A stretch of DNA of 64,000 nucleotides from an uncultured Akkermansia sp. (GTDB lineage: Bacteria; Verrucomicrobiota; Verrucomicrobiia; Verrucomicrobiales; Akkermansiaceae), in contig CANQAD010000001.1 of the NCBI GenBank assembly GCA_947588735.1, forward strand, positions 20,086-84,085, in the 5' to 3' direction. Positions within the stretch are counted from its first letter, which is position 1. Every line of letters begins with the position of its first letter. The position numbers and the translations under genes are program-made. The notes beneath the pieces are model-generated. The model made no database searches. It was not told where the DNA came from and worked only from the letters and a program-made list of their open reading frames with translations. Shown here in pieces: positions 54,062-64,000 of this stretch.

Positions 54062-54132
54062 TCAGTTTTGCGCATGCTGCGCTTCCTCGGTCTTTGCTTC
54101 TCCCCGTGATTTTTCTCCGCCGACAAAAAAGA

Positions 54133-54161
54133 CGGCGTGCCGACCTATGACCGGCACGCCG
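54133..54161 (-). terminator. Terminator of TRL-like gene
   Basis: GGCGTGCCG...CGGCACGCC, T-run on minus strand. Confidence 0.7.
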
Positions 54162-54186
54162 CTATAGTAACCGTAGTTAACCTCTG

Positions 54187-54504
54187 TTAATTGCCGTGCA
54201 CCACGGTGGTGTAGGAGGTAATAATGCCCAAGATGTTCTTGCGCTTCACATCCACGCTGGATACCGTGCTGATGCCACCCGCACGCTTTGCTGCGTCAAC
54301 GGAACTGTCACCAAGAGCAACAACTCCCAGGTAAGAGGTGGAAGTGGCTTCACCCACGCGACTGCCAGCATTGCCGGAAACGGCCACGGGATCAGCGACG
54401 TCAGCATACACAGCCCCAACCGGGCGAGTGCTGAATGCACCGGCGCAGCTGGTGAAGATAAATCCAACGGCGGTAAGAGCAACTAGTGCTATGGTCTTTT
54501 TCAT
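54187..54504 (-). CDS. TRL-like lipoprotein
   Basis: MKKTIALVALTAVGFIFTSCAGAFSTRPVGAVYADV... TRL-type sequence. Confidence 0.75.
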   Translation of the reverse strand: MKKTIALVALTAVGFIFTSCAGAFSTRPVGAVYADVADPVAVSGNAGSRVGEATSTSYLGVVALGDSSVDAAKRAGGISTVSSVDVKRKNILGIITSYTTVVHGN

Positions 54505-54814
54505 CGTAGTAATGATCATTTGATTGTTTTGTGCCAAGCATGCTTTCCTTCCACTCTCTGTGGCGATCGCTCACTCAGCGGGGCCACTATATTACATCAT
54601 AACTGGTATTGTCAACCAAAAACTGTTATAAAAAGCAAACTCCTTCCCGCGTGCTTCCGCTGTCCAAAATAGATCTGTGCAACGGATGCGAACTCAATAA
54701 ATCGCAAAGAGTTAACCGGAGATCGTAAATAATAAACGCATTTTCTCACGCGTCCGGCGCGGATATTTGCCTTGCAGCGGCGTGCAAGTTATGGCATACT
54801 CACAGCGTCAAGCT

Positions 54815-55435
54815 ATGCCTCGTATATTTATCAAGGAGCCCAATCATTTCTACACCTATGAACTTCCGGTAGCTCCGGGGAGTGAGGTTGTGATAGGCAG
54901 CGCGCCCACATGTCAACTTGCCCTGCCTGGTGTTGGCGGGCTGTCGCCGGTTCACGCGCGCATCGTGTGCCAGCCGCAGGGTTATGTGATTGAGGATTTG
55001 AAAAGTCAGTACGGAACGCTGCAGAACGGGCGTCCTGTGCAGGCCGTGTACATGATGCCCGGGGCTGAGTATATGCTTGGCGCTGCATGCATCACGCTGG
55101 ATCCTCAGAGCCTGGTCACGCAACCCGCACAAGCCGAGCAGCCGCAGACTGTCGCCCCGGGGCAGCCCTCTCCTGATCAAGAAGCGGCACAACCACCGGT
55201 GAAAAAGGTATCTGTTCTGAAGAGGTCGTCTTCCGGGACGCCCTCCTCTGCAAAAACAGGCGCGACCGAACTGAACAAACTCGCTAAAAAATATGACCGC
55301 AGCAAGGGAGGGTCCAAGCTTATGCTGATATACGTGGTTGTACTGCTCCTGCTGGCCTTTTATGCCGGCATGGCATTGCGGCATAAGGAGCGTACGGGAA
55401 ATTACCTGCCCGGTATTCAGGCGGACGGAAAGTAA
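54815..55435 (+). CDS. FHA-domain membrane protein
   Basis: VIGSAPTCQLALPGVGGLSPVHARI...GTLQNGRPV; C-terminal TM; TTGCAG-N17-CATACT upstream of ATG 54815. Confidence 0.82.
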   Translation: MPRIFIKEPNHFYTYELPVAPGSEVVIGSAPTCQLALPGVGGLSPVHARIVCQPQGYVIEDLKSQYGTLQNGRPVQAVYMMPGAEYMLGAACITLDPQSLVTQPAQAEQPQTVAPGQPSPDQEAAQPPVKKVSVLKRSSSGTPSSAKTGATELNKLAKKYDRSKGGSKLMLIYVVVLLLLAFYAGMALRHKERTGNYLPGIQADGK

Positions 55436-55483
55436 TTGTTCTCCCGTCTTTCCTGGGGTAGTAAGGGGCAACCGGTGAAACAT

Positions 55484-56824
55484 ATGAACATGAGCAGAAG
55501 CAATGAAAGGGCAATGCAGATGCTGTTGGCAGCGGCAGCGGTTTGCTTGTTTGCGGGCTGCAAAGGTAAAGATGAAGAGACGCAGGAGGCTGCGAGCAAC
55601 CGACAGCAGCACATGGACTTGCCTCTTCAGGCGGTGGAGCCTGTAGAACCGGAGGCACAGGATGTGCGGTTCACCTTACTGCCGTTGCTGGCAGATTTTC
55701 CGATGGTCAAGTTAGGTGATGTGCAGATGGTTTGCACGCCGAAGGATGATGGCAGAGTGTCAGTGACGGCTCGCGCGATGATCAGCGTTGAGGAGAATTT
55801 GTACAGCACGGAGGATGCCCCGGCCATCTTCAACACCGAGCGAAAAGAAATTAACGATGCTCTGAATCGTGCCATGCTGCCGGAATCTGCTTATTTGCTT
55901 CAGGTGGGCGCCGATCCTGCTGGTATCACAGAGGAGGATCGCGCGGCAAAACCTCTTCCGAAGGATTTGCAAAAGCTTGCCGATGAAATTAAATCGCTTG
56001 CTGAGCGCTCGGTGTACCGCCTGCTCACTCCTGCTCAAACAACGGTGGAAATACCTGCCTCCATGATTGCGTCGCGCGCGGATGGTCGCTGGACGATGAG
56101 TGACATTAGTTTTGACACGCAGCCTTTGCGTAGTTTGTTGTCACTTATCCCGGAACGGGCTCTACCTCAGGATGCCATGGTGGCAACGGATGGATTTGAG
56201 GAAAAACAGCGTGCGCTGATGCGCGAAAAAACAGAGGCATTTAATGCCGCAGCCAAGCCCTATATCGATGGTCGTGAAACTGCAGCGAGGACACGCATGC
56301 TTGAGGCCAGGGCGCGACGCGATGAGGCCGTGAAAGCTGCCCAACAGGAGGCTGCTGCATGCGAGGAACGACGAAAAGCATGGGAGAACGCATGCGCAAA
56401 GTTTTTCTTTGACTCGGCGGCCTACACAGGGGAATGGAAGCGCGGGGATGCCTTCGGCAAGTTCACTCTGCGTATCTCGCGCGCTGAAAAATATCCCGAT
56501 TCCGTGCAATTCATCGGCACCCTTTCGGATACTGATCTCCCGCAGGCGGAAATGCGCATCGTTGGTCGCTGTGAATCTGCCCCGAAGAACGGTGACCCCA
56601 TCCCCTGTGTCGTGCATGTGTACAACGGTCGCTACGATCCGGATGTAGCTACGGCGGAAGTATTCGATAAGCAGGATGGCATTTTACGCTTGTCTCTGAC
56701 GGAGGATGGCGCGCTCACCGGCAAGTTGACCTGCGAATCATGGGATAAGGAGCCGGAAAAGGCCTTTGATGTGCGGTTAAATCTGGCGCAGAAAAAGTCT
56801 GCGCGCCGGGTGCAGCGTCGTTGA
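55484..56824 (+). CDS. Hypothetical lipoprotein
   Basis: LLAAAAVCLFAGCKGK lipobox; long ORF. Confidence 0.72.
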   Translation: MNMSRSNERAMQMLLAAAAVCLFAGCKGKDEETQEAASNRQQHMDLPLQAVEPVEPEAQDVRFTLLPLLADFPMVKLGDVQMVCTPKDDGRVSVTARAMISVEENLYSTEDAPAIFNTERKEINDALNRAMLPESAYLLQVGADPAGITEEDRAAKPLPKDLQKLADEIKSLAERSVYRLLTPAQTTVEIPASMIASRADGRWTMSDISFDTQPLRSLLSLIPERALPQDAMVATDGFEEKQRALMREKTEAFNAAAKPYIDGRETAARTRMLEARARRDEAVKAAQQEAAACEERRKAWENACAKFFFDSAAYTGEWKRGDAFGKFTLRISRAEKYPDSVQFIGTLSDTDLPQAEMRIVGRCESAPKNGDPIPCVVHVYNGRYDPDVATAEVFDKQDGILRLSLTEDGALTGKLTCESWDKEPEKAFDVRLNLAQKKSARRVQRR

Positions 56825-56864
56825 TCTGCCATCCGCGCTTCGCGGGTGCTTGCCGGTGCTCGTA

Positions 56865-57833
56865 CTAAATAAGCTTGAGGCGTACGAGATCCTGCGTATC
56901 GATAAGCCCGACCGGGTGGCTTTGCGCATCAAGCACCACCAAATCGTCAATACGGCGATCGCGCAGTGTTTTGACGGCGGCAATGGCCAATTGGTCCGCT
57001 TGCACAAATACCGGGGAAACTGTCATGAACTGGGCTACCGGCAATTTTCCGCAATCCGGATGCGTTTGGAAAGTGCGCGCAAAATCGCCATGCGTGAAGA
57101 TGCCGGCGAGTGAGCCATCTTCCCTGGTGAGCACGCAGGCGCCACTACGCGCCTTTGTCATGGCCACCAGGCAGTCCATCACCGTTGCCCCACTCGGCAA
57201 TACAGCCAAATCCTTGCGCATGATGTCCGAAATGCGGGTAAGAAGTGCGCGTCCCAATGAACCACCGGGGTGGCTGCGCGCAAAGTCTTCTTTAGTGAAA
57301 TGCCGCGCCTCCAGCAGTGCCATTGCCAATGCGTCGCCCATTACCAGCATTGCGGTGGAGGACGACGTAGGCGCCAGATTCAGTGGATCGGCCTCGCGCT
57401 TCACCGATGTATCCAGCACAATGTCCGACAGCTGCCCGAGAGTGGAGGTCGGTTTGCCGGTCATGCCGATGAGAGGCATATCGTAGCGTTTCAGAAAGGG
57501 AAGAAGCGTAAGCAGCTCCGAGGTCTCACCCGAAAAGGACATCGCAATGCAGGCGTCGCCGTCTTGCACGATACCAAGGTCGCCGTGCATGGCATTCATG
57601 GAATCCAACACAACGGATGGGGCGCCGGTAGAGGTGAGAGTGGCAGCAATTTTATTGCCCACCAGACCACTTTTGCCCACTCCTACGACGATAATTTTGT
57701 GCCCGCTCTCCACGGCGCTTTTCATCGCATCTACCGCACGGTTAAAAGAGTCATCCAGTTGATTTCCGATGATTTGAAGCGCCTCGATTTCATCTTCAAA
57801 AACCTTTTTGCCACGTATGGTATGTTCAGTCAT
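56865..57833 (-). CDS. kdsD: KpsF/GutQ family arabinose-5-phosphate isomerase (SIS + CBS domains)
   Basis: GVGKSGLVGNKIAATLTSTGAP; two CBS repeats. Confidence 0.93.
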   Translation of the reverse strand: MTEHTIRGKKVFEDEIEALQIIGNQLDDSFNRAVDAMKSAVESGHKIIVVGVGKSGLVGNKIAATLTSTGAPSVVLDSMNAMHGDLGIVQDGDACIAMSFSGETSELLTLLPFLKRYDMPLIGMTGKPTSTLGQLSDIVLDTSVKREADPLNLAPTSSSTAMLVMGDALAMALLEARHFTKEDFARSHPGGSLGRALLTRISDIMRKDLAVLPSGATVMDCLVAMTKARSGACVLTREDGSLAGIFTHGDFARTFQTHPDCGKLPVAQFMTVSPVFVQADQLAIAAVKTLRDRRIDDLVVLDAQSHPVGLIDTQDLVRLKLI

Positions 57834-57910
57834 TATGCAGGGTGTAAGTTGCCGCGGGCATGTTAGCACAGGCAATTTGGCGTGTCAAGGTGCGCTGGCA
57901 AGCAGTTGCG

Positions 57911-58732
57911 TCAGCGCAAACCTTGAGTGATGAGCAGGAGCATGAGCGCAGCGGCGGCCAGACGATACCAGCCGAAAATTGCGAGGTTGTGCCGCTGAAG
58001 GAAGGAGACCATCCATTTGACAGCTACGATAGAGCTTGCCCATGCCACGAGAGTGCCGATGACCATCGGTTGCCAGCCGATCTGTTGCAGCATATCCGCA
58101 CCGTGTGTCACGGCATCGTGGCAGGTGGCGGCGCCGAGCGTGATAAGCCCGAGCAAGAAACTGAACTCCACCGCAGCGGCAAGGCTGAGTCCCATGCAGA
58201 GACCGCCGAGCATGGTCATCAAACTGCGGCTGACTCCGGGGCACATCGCAATGCACTGCATCAATCCAATTCCGAGCGCACCACGTGTGGAGAGCTGTTC
58301 GAGCGGTGTGCCGGAATCAGCGAGACCGGAACGCTTGCGCGACCGCACGTAGAGCAGGATGACAATGCCGCCGAGCGCCCAGCTCACCATCACCGTGGGC
58401 GCGTTAAACAGGTAGGTCTTAATCAAACGCGAGCAGAGCAGCCCCACCACGGCAGCGGGAAGAAATCCAATGATGAGATTCACCATCAGTCGCCGACCTT
58501 CCGGGCACTTGCCCAAGAGACCACGCCACATCTGTGCAACACGCGGGAAGTATAGTCCCAGCACCGCCAGAATAGCCCCGCCTTGAATGCAAACTTCAAA
58601 TGCACTCAGGGCGGAACTCTCCCCCATGCCCAGCAGGTATTGCGCAATAATCAAGTGCCCGGTAGAGGAAATAGGCAGGTACTCCGTAAGCCCCTCCACG
58701 ATTCCCAGGACGATGGCTTGCAAAATATCCAT
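57911..58732 (-). CDS. uppP: Undecaprenyl-diphosphatase
   Basis: GIVEGLTEYLPISSTGHLI; PGVSRSLMTML. Confidence 0.95.
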   Translation of the reverse strand: MDILQAIVLGIVEGLTEYLPISSTGHLIIAQYLLGMGESSALSAFEVCIQGGAILAVLGLYFPRVAQMWRGLLGKCPEGRRLMVNLIIGFLPAAVVGLLCSRLIKTYLFNAPTVMVSWALGGIVILLYVRSRKRSGLADSGTPLEQLSTRGALGIGLMQCIAMCPGVSRSLMTMLGGLCMGLSLAAAVEFSFLLGLITLGAATCHDAVTHGADMLQQIGWQPMVIGTLVAWASSIVAVKWMVSFLQRHNLAIFGWYRLAAAALMLLLITQGLR

Positions 58733-58735
58733 GGT

Positions 58736-60541
58736 TCAATTGCCGCTCTTGAGGACATTGATGAAAGCCTCCTGCGGGATGTTGACGCGTCCGATAGCTT
58801 TCATGCGCTTCTTGCCTTCTTTTTGCTTTTCGAGGAGCTTGCGTTTGCGCGTCACATCGCCGCCGTAGCATTTTGCTGTCACGTTTTTGCGCATGGGCGA
58901 GATGCTTTCGCGGGCGATGATTTTGCCGCCGATGCAGGCTTGAATCGCCACGGTGAAAAGCTGGCGTGGGATGACCTCCTTGAGTTTGAGCGCCAGTTCA
59001 CGTCCTTGCGCCTCTGCGCGCTGGCGATGCACAATCATGGAGAAAGCGTCCACCGGTTCGCCGGCGATGAGCATGTCCATCTTCACAAGCTGGGCGGGGT
59101 TGTAGCCGTCAAACTCATAGTCCATGCTCCCGTAGCCGCGGGTGATGCTCTTGAGCTTGTCGTTGAAGTCCACCAGGATTTCTGCCATGGGGATGCGACA
59201 GGTGAGCATCACGCGTGTGTCATCAATCGTTTCAGTATGCACCACCTCGCCGCGCTTTTCCATGACCAGGCGCATGATATCGCCGATGTACTCGCTGGGC
59301 AGCATGACGAACACCTTCACCATCGGCTCGCGGATCTGTTGAATTTCCTGCGTTTCCGGGAGCATGCCGGGGTTGTCCACGATGAGTTCCGATCCGTCCG
59401 TTTTGGTGACCTCATAAATGACGGAGGGGTACGTCGAAATGACATCCATGTTGAATTCGCGGCGCAGGCGCTCTTGGATAATTTCCATGTGCAGCAGCCC
59501 GAGGAATCCGCAGCGAAAACCGAAACCGAGCGCCACGGAGCTCTCTGCCGTGTAGGTAAAGGCAGCATCGTTGATCTGCAGCTTTGCCATGGCGGCTTTC
59601 AGGTTCTCGTAATCCGACGCATCCACCGGGTAAATGCCGGAAAAGACCATGGGGTGGATTTCCTTGAACCCCGGTAGTGGCTCGCCGCATGGGTTTTGCA
59701 GGTCAGTGTAGGTGTCGCCTATTTTCACATCGGCGGTACTCTTCATATTGGCGATGATGTAGCCCACATCGCCGGTTGTCAACTCGTCTGCAACCTGCAT
59801 GCCGGGAGTAAAGACGCCCACTTCTTTCACCTCAAAAGTATCCGGCGTGGCGAAAAGCTTCACTTTCATCCCGCGAGCCACGCGCCCACTCACTACCCGC
59901 ACATACGACACGACCCCTCGGTACGCATCGTACACTGAATCAAACACCAGCGCGCGCAGCTTGTCGTCACCTGCCTGCGCCGGGGCAGGGATGCGCTGCA
60001 CGATGGCTTCCAGTACTTCATCAATGCCAATGCCTGCCTTTGCCGAGCACAGAACAGCTTCCTCCCGCGGAATGCAGATGAGCTCTTCGAGTTGGCGATA
60101 CACCTTGGGCAGATTGGCGCCGGGAAGGTCAATTTTGTTGATGACCGGTACAATTTCGAGCTTCTGCTGCATGGCCAGGTGCATGTTGGCCAGAGTCTGC
60201 GCCTCCACTCCCTGTGCGGCGTCCACGATGAGCAGCGCCCCGTCGCAGGCCGCCAGCGAGCGCGACACCTCGTAGGAAAAATCCACATGCCCCGGCGTAT
60301 CGAGCAGGTTCAATTCATAGGTCTCTCCATCTTGCGCCGTGTAGCGCATGGTGACCGGGTGGGATTTGATGGTGATGCCTTTCTCGCGCTCCAAGTCCAT
60401 GGCATCCAGGAGTTGATCCTGTCTGTCGCGCTCGGCGATGGTGTGCGTGCGCTCCAGCAAGCGGTCCGAAAGTGTTGTCTTGCCGTGGTCGATGTGCGCA
60501 ATAATCGAAAAGTTGCGCTTGAGTCGTATATCCGTGGGCAT
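58736..60541 (-). CDS. lepA: Elongation factor 4
   Basis: NFSIIAHIDHGKTTLSDRLLE; 601 aa. Confidence 0.98.
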   Translation of the reverse strand: MPTDIRLKRNFSIIAHIDHGKTTLSDRLLERTHTIAERDRQDQLLDAMDLEREKGITIKSHPVTMRYTAQDGETYELNLLDTPGHVDFSYEVSRSLAACDGALLIVDAAQGVEAQTLANMHLAMQQKLEIVPVINKIDLPGANLPKVYRQLEELICIPREEAVLCSAKAGIGIDEVLEAIVQRIPAPAQAGDDKLRALVFDSVYDAYRGVVSYVRVVSGRVARGMKVKLFATPDTFEVKEVGVFTPGMQVADELTTGDVGYIIANMKSTADVKIGDTYTDLQNPCGEPLPGFKEIHPMVFSGIYPVDASDYENLKAAMAKLQINDAAFTYTAESSVALGFGFRCGFLGLLHMEIIQERLRREFNMDVISTYPSVIYEVTKTDGSELIVDNPGMLPETQEIQQIREPMVKVFVMLPSEYIGDIMRLVMEKRGEVVHTETIDDTRVMLTCRIPMAEILVDFNDKLKSITRGYGSMDYEFDGYNPAQLVKMDMLIAGEPVDAFSMIVHRQRAEAQGRELALKLKEVIPRQLFTVAIQACIGGKIIARESISPMRKNVTAKCYGGDVTRKRKLLEKQKEGKKRMKAIGRVNIPQEAFINVLKSGN

Positions 60542-60608
60542 GTGCGCGCATCCGTGGAAGCAGAGCAGGGCGGTCTCGTGCAGAGGCTGTCTTCCCTCCC
60601 CATGTATC

Positions 60609-60681
60609 TACCCCCGCACGGGCTCGAACCGTGGACAAACTGATTAAGAGTCAGCTGCTCTACCAACTGAGCTACGGAGGC
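60609..60681 (-). tRNA. tRNA-Lys (anticodon CTT), copy 1
   Basis: Minus-strand GCCTCCGTAGCTCAGTTGG...; loop CTCTTAA. Confidence 0.94.
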
Positions 60682-60724
60682 TTTGCCGATGGTACAGCTC
60701 ACCGCTGCCGCTGTGCGCTGTGCT

Positions 60725-60797
60725 TACCCCCGCACGGGCTCGAACCGTGGACAAACTGATTAAGAGTCAGCTGCTCTACCAACTGAGCTACGGAGGC
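60725..60797 (-). tRNA. tRNA-Lys (anticodon CTT), copy 2, identical
   Basis: 73 nt identical to copy 1. Confidence 0.94.
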
Positions 60798-60831
60798 CTT
60801 CTTGTAGCGCCCACATTGTGCCTTGGAAGCA

Positions 60832-60903
60832 AGCCGCTGGTCAGATTTGAACTGACGACCCACGCATTACGAATGCGTTGCTCTACCACTGAGCTACAGC
60901 GGC
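60832..60903 (-). tRNA. tRNA-Thr (anticodon CGT)
   Basis: GCCGCTG...CAGCGGC acceptor; loop TTCGTAA. Confidence 0.93.
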
Positions 60904-61007
60904 GGCGTGTGCGCGGGGGAAGTAAAGCACATTTCCTTGAGGATTGCAAGCTTAAAGTCGCGTTTTTTTTGGGGAATGCAAAGAATCGCATGCTGCGGCA
61001 GACACCT

Positions 61008-61210
61008 CATGCGTTTTGCTTGACGGCAGGCAATGGAATTTTCACTTCTCCCGTCTTTTCCCGGGATTATTACTGCGCGTCCCGCGCGCAAGCGTGCATT
61101 CTTCCCAAATCGTCAATCGTAAATCGAAGATCGAAAATTACCAATGGGTTATTCTTCGTGATGCGGCGATAACCGCCATTGAGATCGCTTGTTTTCGGGA
61201 CAAATGTGTG
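61008..61210 (+). mobile_element. Repeat family 2, copy 4 (left end missing)
   Basis: CATGCGTTTT near left; AAATCGTCAATCGTAAATCG tract; GTGATGCGGCGATAACCGCC...CGGGACAAATGTGTG right end. Confidence 0.65.
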
Positions 61211-61239
61211 GAAATTGTGGACAGCCGTCCATTTTCTCA

Positions 61240-61267
61240 TTGATTCGTCTGCGGGATGTGCTATGAT
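61240..61267 (+). promoter_or_regulatory. Putative promoter of Vcc-A gene
   Basis: TTGATT-N16-TATGAT. Confidence 0.5.
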
Positions 61268-61319
61268 GGAGCTGTGAGAAGTGGCCGTTGTAACGGCTTG
61301 GTACAACCTTGAACCGGAT

Positions 61320-64000
61320 ATGAAATATTTTAGAAGTAAACTGAAAACAGATGGGGGGGGGGCGCCCGTGCGCAGGCGTGGGTTCGCGCTTGTGGCGAGC
61401 CTCACGTTGATGATGCTGCTCGGGCTGATTGCGGTTGGCATTTTAGCGGTGGCCTCCTCGCAGAACCGTATTGCAGCTCAAACCATTTTGCAGGCAGAGG
61501 CGCGCCAGCAGGCGCTCATCGGACTGGATGCCGCTATCTCTGATTTACAGATGGAGATTGGACCGGATCAGCGCGTCACCGCTTCCTCCGGCATTCTGTC
61601 AGAGGATGAGTCCACTCCTCAGCATATTCTCGGTGTCTGGGACAGTTGGAAGGCCCCTCTCTACAGCCGCAGCGATGGCGCAGCCATCGACTCCACCTAC
61701 AACCAGGGGCGTTCTTCCATGTTCCGCCGCTGGCTCATCTCCAGCGACAATGTCACCACCCTGCGCCAACTAGATGCTATCTCAGATTTGGGACGTTCCA
61801 AACCCGGTCGGCGTATTTGCATGGTGGGCGAGGGAACTCTGGGCGCCGATGCGAGTGACCGGGAGTATGTGTACGCTGACCTTATCGAAATGCCCTCTGC
61901 CGGACGTAATCAGACCTGCTTTGCCTGGTGGGTAGGAGGTGAGAATCAGAAGGCGAATGTGGCCATAGCCGACCGCGAGCCTACTAATGACCCCGTTGAA
62001 ATCCTGCGTCGCACTTGGGATACCCCGGCCCCCGATTTTAGCGAGAGTTCCAATTTTTCTTTCATGCCGGATGAAGTTGAGGACGCCCGTAAGATTCTCA
62101 CCCTGCGTACGCTGCCTCTGGTGGACCGAGGCGCCGTGCCTGCCGGCATGCCCTATTTCTTTGATGCCACAGCTTTCTCCTATTCCTTGCTTACCAACGT
62201 GCGCGATGGCGGACTGAAACTCGACCTTAACCTCCTGCTCAATAAGCGCTCTCTGGATGGCACCGGTCTGCAAGAGCGCTCTGACCAGGACTGCCCCATC
62301 GCCGAGGGAGACGGCTTGCCAACCGGCACTGTCCGTAATTTTCCCATCGGCTCCTGGCAGACCATGCATGCCTTCTACAATATGTGGCCTGACGGCTCCG
62401 GGCAGGATAGCGACTTTTCTTCCTTCCGCCTCATCGGTAACGTCACCAATGCCCATACCCGCATGGGTGGCTATCTCCAGTCGGCAACTACCAACAAAGG
62501 CGATGCCGTCACCTGTTACGATGAGCGCGCTGCGCTCAATCGATCGGGAGCCTCGGGCTATCCTCGCATCCCCGTTCTCCTTGCGTTTTATGGGGCGTAC
62601 GGGCTGGCTCTCTCTGACTCGAAGAATCAAGCGGAAGCCCAATACAGTCACGGTACATGCTATGCGCCTTTCATGCTGTGGTGGAATCCCTATAATGTGC
62701 AGATGCGTGTAGGCCCCAAAAAATTGTGGGTCATGAGTTTGCCCTATCGAACGTTTCCTGTGTTGTTATACAGCAGTTATGAGCCTGGTCGACCATGGTT
62801 CCGACATAGCCTCGTACCTTCCATCTCATTTAAGCAGCCTTTTGACGGCGGCGGCAACGGCATCGCTCAAGGCAATGTGTACGGGAGCGACTGGGGAAAC
62901 TACTTCGTGCGATCCAAGGAAGATCAGAGCGGCGACATCGTTTTCGAGCCCGGTGAAATTCTCATGTTCTCCATGAGTGAGGGGTGGAATAATTTGACTT
63001 ATGCACTTGATCACCCTGGTGAAGAACGAACGAAATGTTTCAGCCAGCCCCAGGCAATCCCCTTCGTGCAGGGGGACCAAGTGGGCATGCTCCATAATTA
63101 CTTCCAATCCTCGTATTCCCATGGCCAATTCTTTCAATTTGAAACCAGACTTGCTTTTGAAAGCCAGGCTGTGATGGATATCATGAGCAACTATGTTCAG
63201 CAGTTGGATCCCGGAGACGGCGACTACAGCAACGGCAAATACAAGTACGACACCATAGGAGAGGTGGTAGGGCCCGGCATGCGCGAGGCTTATGTAGTGC
63301 CCCATGGATTCAATGGAATCGACTCGTCCTCAGCTAAAGGAAAGGATCCTGATACGAGCCGCCTGTTGGCCAAGGAGGATCGTTTCCTGGGGGCGGAAGG
63401 GATGAGTCCTTACGTGTTTACCTTGGGATGGTACGATTACAATACAGTCTCCATTGATGACGTGACTTTTGTGAAAGGCGCTCATTGGAACGTGAGCATG
63501 TACAACAACCCGTACTACTATGCGGCAGTCGGTGTAGCGCCCAAATCGTATAATCCCTCTCTCAGCGAGGCGATGCCCATGTTTGCCAACAAAAGCTATC
63601 GCACGCGCAACTGGCTGCACTCCAGTCCGGCACTGGGAGGGGGGGTGCTCTACAAGCCGGATGAGCAGCAGCGCCAGTACCACCCCTTCCAGCTTTCGGC
63701 CATCAAGGTGGATGGCGAACGGGTGCTTGATACGGTGAACACGAAGAATGGTCTCTTTGGCATTTCAAGCGTCGGCATTGGCGGCGGTGAGGCTGTTTCT
63801 TTCATCTCTGTGTTGGAGCTGCCTGCGCACCCGCCTTTCTCTCTGGCGGGCTTTGCAGGCATGCGGTTAAAACCCGGGTGGTACAACTCAGGCGGCAGTG
63901 GGGGCGAGGCCATGATCTCCAACATGCGGCGTGCGCAATATCAGGCCGGGGTGCCGGGAGTGGGCATTGGCAATTCTTTTGCAGATCCCACCATACCGCC
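61320..64000 (+). CDS. Verru_Chthon cassette protein A-like (3' end outside window); G10 tract at codons 12-15
   Basis: MKYFRSKLKTDGGGAPVRRRGFALVASLTLMMLLGLIAVGILAVASSQNRIAAQ...QMEIGPDQRVTASSGIL; frame open to window end, so absent from ORF track. Confidence 0.82.
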   Translation, partial: MKYFRSKLKTDGGGAPVRRRGFALVASLTLMMLLGLIAVGILAVASSQNRIAAQTILQAEARQQALIGLDAAISDLQMEIGPDQRVTASSGILSEDESTPQHILGVWDSWKAPLYSRSDGAAIDSTYNQGRSSMFRRWLISSDNVTTLRQLDAISDLGRSKPGRRICMVGEGTLGADASDREYVYADLIEMPSAGRNQTCFAWWVGGENQKANVAIADREPTNDPVEILRRTWDTPAPDFSESSNFSFMPDEVEDARKILTLRTLPLVDRGAVPAGMPYFFDATAFSYSLLTNVRDGGLKLDLNLLLNKRSLDGTGLQERSDQDCPIAEGDGLPTGTVRNFPIGSWQTMHAFYNMWPDGSGQDSDFSSFRLIGNVTNAHTRMGGYLQSATTNKGDAVTCYDERAALNRSGASGYPRIPVLLAFYGAYGLALSDSKNQAEAQYSHGTCYAPFMLWWNPYNVQMRVGPKKLWVMSLPYRTFPVLLYSSYEPGRPWFRHSLVPSISFKQPFDGGGNGIAQGNVYGSDWGNYFVRSKEDQSGDIVFEPGEILMFSMSEGWNNLTYALDHPGEERTKCFSQPQAIPFVQGDQVGMLHNYFQSSYSHGQFFQFETRLAFESQAVMDIMSNYVQQLDPGDGDYSNGKYKYDTIGEVVGPGMREAYVVPHGFNGIDSSSAKGKDPDTSRLLAKEDRFLGAEGMSPYVFTLGWYDYNTVSIDDVTFVKGAHWNVSMYNNPYYYAAVGVAPKSYNPSLSEAMPMFANKSYRTRNWLHSSPALGGGVLYKPDEQQRQYHPFQLSAIKVDGERVLDTVNTKNGLFGISSVGIGGGEAVSFISVLELPAHPPFSLAGFAGMRLKPGWYNSGGSGGEAMISNMRRAQYQAGVPGVGIGNSFADPTIP

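Noticed and set aside
58583-59677. 364-aa + strand ORF within lepA
   Set aside because: Antisense to lepA, which is a clear match over its full length

Overview
64 kb chromosomal window from a Verrucomicrobiota-type genome. Lineage is inferred from Verru_Chthon-cassette pseudopilin proteins, a double-length UvrA and overall gene content. Housekeeping content: rplA(partial)-rplJ-rplL-rpoB-rpoC, ychF, pgk, tatD, giant uvrA, adk, ligA, P1B-ATPase plus separate HMA protein, gyrB-gyrA, feoA-feoB, lpxB, dedA, purN, kdsD/kpsF, uppP, lepA and five tRNAs. The most interesting material is non-coding. (1) Repeat family 1 is about 240 bp, non-autonomous, with TIR-like GGCAACCGCAT ends. Three near-complete copies have clear 10-11 bp target-site duplications, a fourth has a longer flanking repeat, and there are decayed or truncated relatives. 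(2) Repeat family 2 has CACACGTGTCCC terminal inverted repeats, and one copy has a perfect 9 bp target duplication. (3) A decayed element with nested inverted repeats lies between rpoC and ychF. (4) The putative gyrB promoter has a 17 bp spacer that is a perfect alternating Pu/Py GC tract (Z-DNA-prone). (5) A G10 tract lies in codons 12-15 of a Verru_Chthon cassette protein A gene, and a G9 tract lies in a gene beside the Vcc D-B-C cluster; both are candidate phase-variation tracts. (6) FeoB carries an embedded, permuted DUF805-like domain. (7) Three TTAR-N6-CTAA sites surround feoA/feoB. (8) Competing RNA hairpins and a long-range inverted repeat bracket rplL. All calls are from reading the sequence; no database search was run.
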